Assembly (NCBI GenBank): GCA_033439265.1
Contig: JAVTVX010000009.1
Location: 9,079,109-9,143,108 of the forward strand
Reading direction: 5' to 3'
Source: Dillenia suffruticosa
Taxonomy: Eukaryota; Streptophyta; Magnoliopsida; Dilleniales; Dilleniaceae
Length of the DNA stretch: 64,000 bases
The position numbers and the translations under genes are program-made. Numbering within the stretch: position 1 is the stretch's first letter; every line of letters begins with the position of its first letter. This document shows, one piece after another, positions 59,236-64,000 of the stretch. A model generated the notes under the pieces. The model worked only from the letters and a program-made list of their open reading frames with translations. It had not been told where the DNA came from and ran no database searches.

Positions 59236-60400
59236 GCAGTCGATCCAGATTAGTTAGAATGAAACTTTGGATATTGAGTGGTGGCTAAATTATGATAAAA
59301 AAGAAAAAAGAGTTTTACTAATATGGGACTATTCAATCACACTTAAAACTAAAAAAGAAAAAGGAAAATATCTCATTAATTCGAGAAAGAATTCCTCTTA
59401 CCATTTTTCCAATTTGCTTGATGACCAAATAATAATGTGCATTTTGTTTTGATCTAAAGATGATTGACTTACACAACCATTGCTCTTTCCCTGGTTGGCT
59501 CCCCTCTCCAGATCGCTAGTAGAGTTGAGATTCGGCTCCCTCTCCAAATCCCTGGTACAAGCGAGATTTTATTTCACACCATTTCAAAATACTTTTTACC
59601 AATTAAATTAGCTTGCATTAATAAATATCATTGTAACTACCTTTTTAATAAAAGACTTGTGGATTTAGAATTATGGAAGGATGGTTTCCATATAAATATT
59701 GAATAAATTAGATTCATTGATGGCATCCAAATTTGCTCTCTTAAAATAAATTATCAAGTTTATTGAATAACAACATTTTGCAGGTCCAGTGACAAAAAAT
59801 TAAAATCGATTAATTAAGATTTCAAATTATCTTGATAATAGAAAAATAGATATCAAAAGAGTTAATTCTTAAATTAAGTTTTACAATTGTTTTAACAGAT
59901 CAAATTAATCGAATTTTCGAATATTAATGGTTTAAGTAAAAAAATCAAGTATATCAAAACCGAGATTATACATGTTTATGCAGCCATTTAGTTGTTACAA
60001 ATTAATTTTGCTGTCAGACAAATATTTTGGCATCACATATGGAATTCAATGCGTAAGTTCAAATTTTGTTAAATTAATTGTTTATATCTTCTAAAAATGT
60101 CGTATTCATCTAGGCAAGAAATTTTTAGTCTGCATAGGCCGACTTACTAAAAAAAGATAGTAATACTAAAACAAACCGGCACAGATTGGAATTACAAGTA
60201 CATTGAAGAATTTCAAGATACTAAAGTTTGAGATCATTGCATCATCCACTTGAATTTTTATTTAGAGAATCTTGAAGGCTATTCCTCTAGATGTTAAAGT
60301 CATCCGATGGGAAAAAAAAAAGAGCCTTTGCTTTGATACTCCTTCAAAGCCCCACAAGGATTCTTAGCAACCAACAAATCAAGAAAATCTTATTGTAGCA
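59236..60400. other. Unassigned intergenic stretch
   Basis: Open frames at 59267-59452 and 59464-59706 have no recognised motif and A/T-rich codon use. They are not supported as genes. Confidence 0.35.
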
Positions 60401-60408
60401 CAGACAAA

Positions 60409-62640
60409 GGGTCCCATCTTTGATTCCTCCTCCAAAGTGGAAGAGACATTGGAAATGGAGGAAATGAGAATTGGGTTGGGACCCATTTTGCTTTTCCTCT
60501 CACTCTTTTGCTCCCCCTTTGTCTGCCCTTTTCTCTTTTTTCCTTTTATTTTTTCTAGTTTATGGGTGAAAAAGGAATTAATGCATTAAACTGAAGAAAC
60601 TAAAAGAGTCTGCGGAAATGAAATTGATATAAAACGACGAGACTAGATCATCACATAAAATAAATGAGCCATTCCCACGAGAGGGCTCTTAAAAAATAGT
60701 GAAAACCCCAGCTAGACTTAAACAATTCGCAGAATTTTTGCAGAATCCGCTTGAAACTCTCAAAGTGACCTCTCAAGGACTTACGATCATTACTAATAGT
60801 CCAACATTTGTGAGTAACCATAGAGAATTAATTTTTTGGATTCTTGACCATTGGTATCTAATTTAGGAATTTTTGATTCAATAAATTATGAAAATTAATT
60901 TAGGAATTGATTCTTTCAAAACATATTTTTCTATTTTTAAAATTCGAATTTATAGTTTTTTTTTGTATAAATTCAAATTCGTAATTTTGAGTAAGTGAAT
61001 ATTCTGTCATTAAATCAAGAGGATATTATTCTATTAAAAATTCATGTCTTCCTATCAAGGAGGAGACCAAGTGTAATCTAGATGGGGGGTGGTGGTAATA
61101 ACTAGGGAGAGTACCAAGTGTAATCTATATCAATGGTGATGAATCCCTCCCAACAATTCTAGAAACCCCATCCATCGACCCACATTATCTCTAATAATAA
61201 ACAATAGATTCCTAAACAAATCTCAGATTATCCTCCACCAAAGTTCAATTATGATTAAAGGATGCACAAATTTAACAATCGATCTCTATCTGCTCCAACA
61301 TTTACATAGTTATGTGTATCTTTATTGATTCATTCATACTTAATTTTGTTTGCATGCACGTGTGTTTATAAATTTCATTGCTAGGATATATGTTCTTCAT
61401 TGGGGTAGGTGAGGTCAATCATTCATACTCAAACAACAAGTATTATCAAAACGAGTTCAATTAAAAAAGAAACTATAGATCAGAAATTAAGTGAAGAGAT
61501 TCATGCTTTGCGGCACAGAGATTCATAGTGTGGGGTCTCGACCAACAGCACAGCCAAAGATCATATTGAAATTTTTTTAATGAATTAATTAGGAGGGAAG
61601 TTGCATAGCTAAGTGTCTTAGCATAGAAAATACATATTCTAAGCTTGAAGTGTAGTGTGAATCTGTGGATTAAAGACATACCGGTCATGGGCCCGCGCTA
61701 ATACACGAAGTGCTAATAAGATATGGATGGTATTTTTTTATTGTATAAATATTTATTAAATTTATAAATAATTAAATATTTAAACTAAATTATTATTTAA
61801 TTAAATAAAAAATACAACGTATATTAGTCCTAGGAAAAAAAGAGAGTAACAATTGAAATTCTAAAAAAAACCAACTAATAAGGTAAAAAAAGATAATAAC
61901 CAGAATAAAAAAGTAATAGAAATACAGAGACGATTATTTGTAGGACAAAAAAAAAGGGAAGGAAAACTATATCAAATGAAGATGAAAGACTTAAAAATGG
62001 GTTAAAAAAAGAGTAAAAATCTAAACGGAAAAAAAAATTATGGTCTAAAAATAAAAGGACGATCATCCATAACCTAAAAAAAATAAAATGAAAAAAACTT
62101 ATATTTAAAAAAGACGAATGACCCAAGTGAAAAAATTGATAAAAAAAGGAGTAAGAATCTAAATGGACAGATGAGGCAAAAAATGGGGGAAGCTTATATA
62201 AAAATAGATGAAGAACGTAAGGGAAAAAAAAAAAGAAATCGAGTCGAAAGATAAAAAGAGTAAGGATCTGAAAAAATATAAAATATTATGGTTTAAAAAT
62301 GAAGGAACAGTCATATGTGGTGTAAAAAAAAAAAGAGAAAAACCTATGTTTTAGAAAAATGGAAGAGTTAAGAATAAAGAAATTACGTAAAAAAAAAAAA
62401 TCTGAATTAAAAAAAAGAGTCCCACAAGATAGGAGGACCATCCAGGGATATCCATTTGACCCCCAAGATTATGTTAGCATTCATTTGTTTTATGATTCTA
62501 GCTCAAAAAGTGTCATTAAGCTCAATTTGTACTAATCACCAAGTCCAAGACAGAGAATTACCTGTGTTGATTTTCTTGTTTCTTCCATGACCCACCTTGA
62601 AGACATCAGGCGACTATGAGAAGTACACAAAAAAAGTTAA
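60409..62640. repeat. Right copy of the duplicated non-coding segment, with a foldback
   Basis: The segment is collinear with 46776-47515, with insertions at about 60550-61290 and 61650-62465. The second insertion is an A-rich, purine-rich stretch with repeated GGTAAAAAAAG and TCTAAA-type strings. At 60409-60484 the plus strand can form a hairpin: GGGTCCCA with TGGGACCC and ATTCCTCC with GGAGGAAAT around a 25-nt loop. Confidence 0.65.
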
Positions 62641-64000
62641 ACTATTGTTTAGTAACCTAAACAGTGCGCTAGTGCCCTTCGCTGGCGACCCCGGGAGGGT
62701 GATTCAACTTCATACAGGATAATAATAATTTATACATTTAAATTATACTATTTTATTTTTTATTTATAAATTTTAAAATTGTTTTAAATTTTATTTCGTG
62801 ATATTATATTAATTAAATTCGTGAATATTAATTAAAGAAATATTAGACTAATTTAAGAAGATTTGGACTGAACAAATAGTTATCAGTATTTTAGACTTAT
62901 CTCTCTATTTCGTTATCGGATTAAACTGATTCTTATTGCATTGGAAATTAGATTTCGAGATCTATAAATATTGTGAAAAGTTTAGAAATTAATTCAAGTA
63001 AGAGCATATCTGAAAATTGGATAAAATTTGTTGCATCGCTGAAAGTCAAGTCCCTGTTAAATAAGAAAACTAATTGAAAATATCCGATAAGTGATTTTTG
63101 TGATTAAGATGCTAATCAATTTAGGAGTTTTTTAAATCCAGAAGAAGGAGAAAGTTTCCAAATCTTGAAAAAGTAAGAGATCTTTATTATCATAACAAAA
63201 TCAAGTTTCCAAATTAAAGTGAAAAGTTAATGGTGCATTTATTTATGGAAAATATTTTCTAATTTTCCATTTCTATTTTTTTATATTTTCTCTCTCTATA
63301 AAAAAGAATATAAAATTTAAAAAATATATTAAAAAAAATTCTTAATTTTCTATCTCTAAGTTTCTTTAACAATGTTGGAAAAGTTTGGAAAAAGTGGATT
63401 TTAATTATAATGGAAAATATTAGAAAACAATTTTAAAACAATTTTCTATTTCTCTTCATAGAATGGAAAACCGTGTTTTTTAATTTTTATTTTCTAAAAA
63501 TTGAAAAATGGAGAATTTGAATATAATTTCATTTTTTTTAGAAAATGTTTCTAAACAATATTCGTATTTTCCATGACTAAACACATCCTAAATTTCTTAA
63601 AAGCTCAAAACTCCTTGTTGATTTAAAGTTTTAATCATATAAATAAAATGCGTTCTAGGGTGAAAAAGATCATCTTTCATACATCTTCTCTTCCTTTTCA
63701 TGAACTCTAATAGCCATCATCGAAGGTCGTGATTTCCATATTCTTCTCTTGCAAAAGGGTTGTTTTGTTTTGTTTTGTTTTGTTTTTTTTTTTTTTTTTA
63801 ATTTTCTTGTTTTTTTTATAATATCTAGTTAACTATTTTTGTTTTTAGAACTCGATGGATTTTATTTTAATTAATTAAATGATTTGATTTATTTTTTTCA
63901 CTTGAGTTTTATTAGAATGATTATTGTTTGATGAGATTTTATCATTGATTGTAATGTTTTAAAATATTTAAGCTTACATTTTATATGATTAGAGATTGAT
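62641..64000. other. Intergenic A/T-rich DNA to the window edge
   Basis: No gene is recognised. A TTTTG pentanucleotide repeat runs at about 63757-63785, followed by a T-run to about 63800. Confidence 0.5.

Noticed and set aside
61540..61580. miR169-like string (CAGCCAAAGATCATATTGAAA)
   Set aside because: Only the first half resembles miR169, and no complementary arm was found nearby.

Overview
The window is plant nuclear DNA, most likely from a eudicot. It is strongly A/T-rich, its genes are split by many short introns, and it is full of degenerate plant transposable elements: CACTA, Ty3/gypsy, Ty1/copia, an RTE-type LINE, a tRNA-type SINE and a Helitron-like end. Nothing prokaryotic is present. 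Only two intact protein-coding genes can be supported.

The main gene lies on the plus strand at about 29.2-39.0 kb. It is a kinesin-14 motor with an N-terminal calponin-homology domain. I could join 21 coding exons (31,194-38,785) into one uninterrupted 1,018-residue frame. Every intron is GT-AG except one of 111 bp at 36,390-36,500, which reads as a U12-type AT-AC intron inside the motor domain. A 30-nt exon precedes an intron carrying an antisense LINE remnant. TCP-type GGCCCA boxes lie upstream of the CT-rich leader. The second gene, on the minus strand at 42.5-43.85 kb, has three exons and encodes a 185-residue plant-specific protein of unknown function.

The rest is accessory. 0-3.76 kb: 3' half of a decayed CACTA element, with transposase remnants, a subterminal repeat array and a terminal GTAGTG. 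4.0-7.0 kb: a minus-strand set of gene fragments (a transit-peptide-like exon whose 3' half is triplicated, two broken exons of a sterol 4-alpha-methyl oxidase, and one exon of an S24/S26-type peptidase), apparently exons of unrelated genes shuffled together. 7.4-13.1 kb: gypsy and copia remnants and CACTA-like subterminal pieces. 14.8-24.0 kb: a repeat-built region that may be one large non-autonomous element, with TGGTAA-type repeats, duplicated AT-rich blocks, a GC-rich island and a pyrimidine tract. 24-28.3 kb: gypsy-like remnants flanking a very regular 88-bp tandem repeat. 45.1-45.87 kb: a terminal-inverted-repeat element. 46.8-47.5 kb and 60.4-62.65 kb: diverged copies of one segment, each with a foldback. 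49.8-58.63 kb: a tandem array of a roughly 1.47-kb unit studded with palindromic AGTTCTGC/GCAGAACT motifs, ending at a Helitron-like hairpin plus CTGG.

I see no complete novel protein system. The most unusual items are the U12 intron, the chimeric gene-fragment cluster, the Helitron-linked palindromic array, and the 88-bp repeat with pol III-box-like motifs. Family assignments come from reading translated motifs against remembered family signatures; no search was run.
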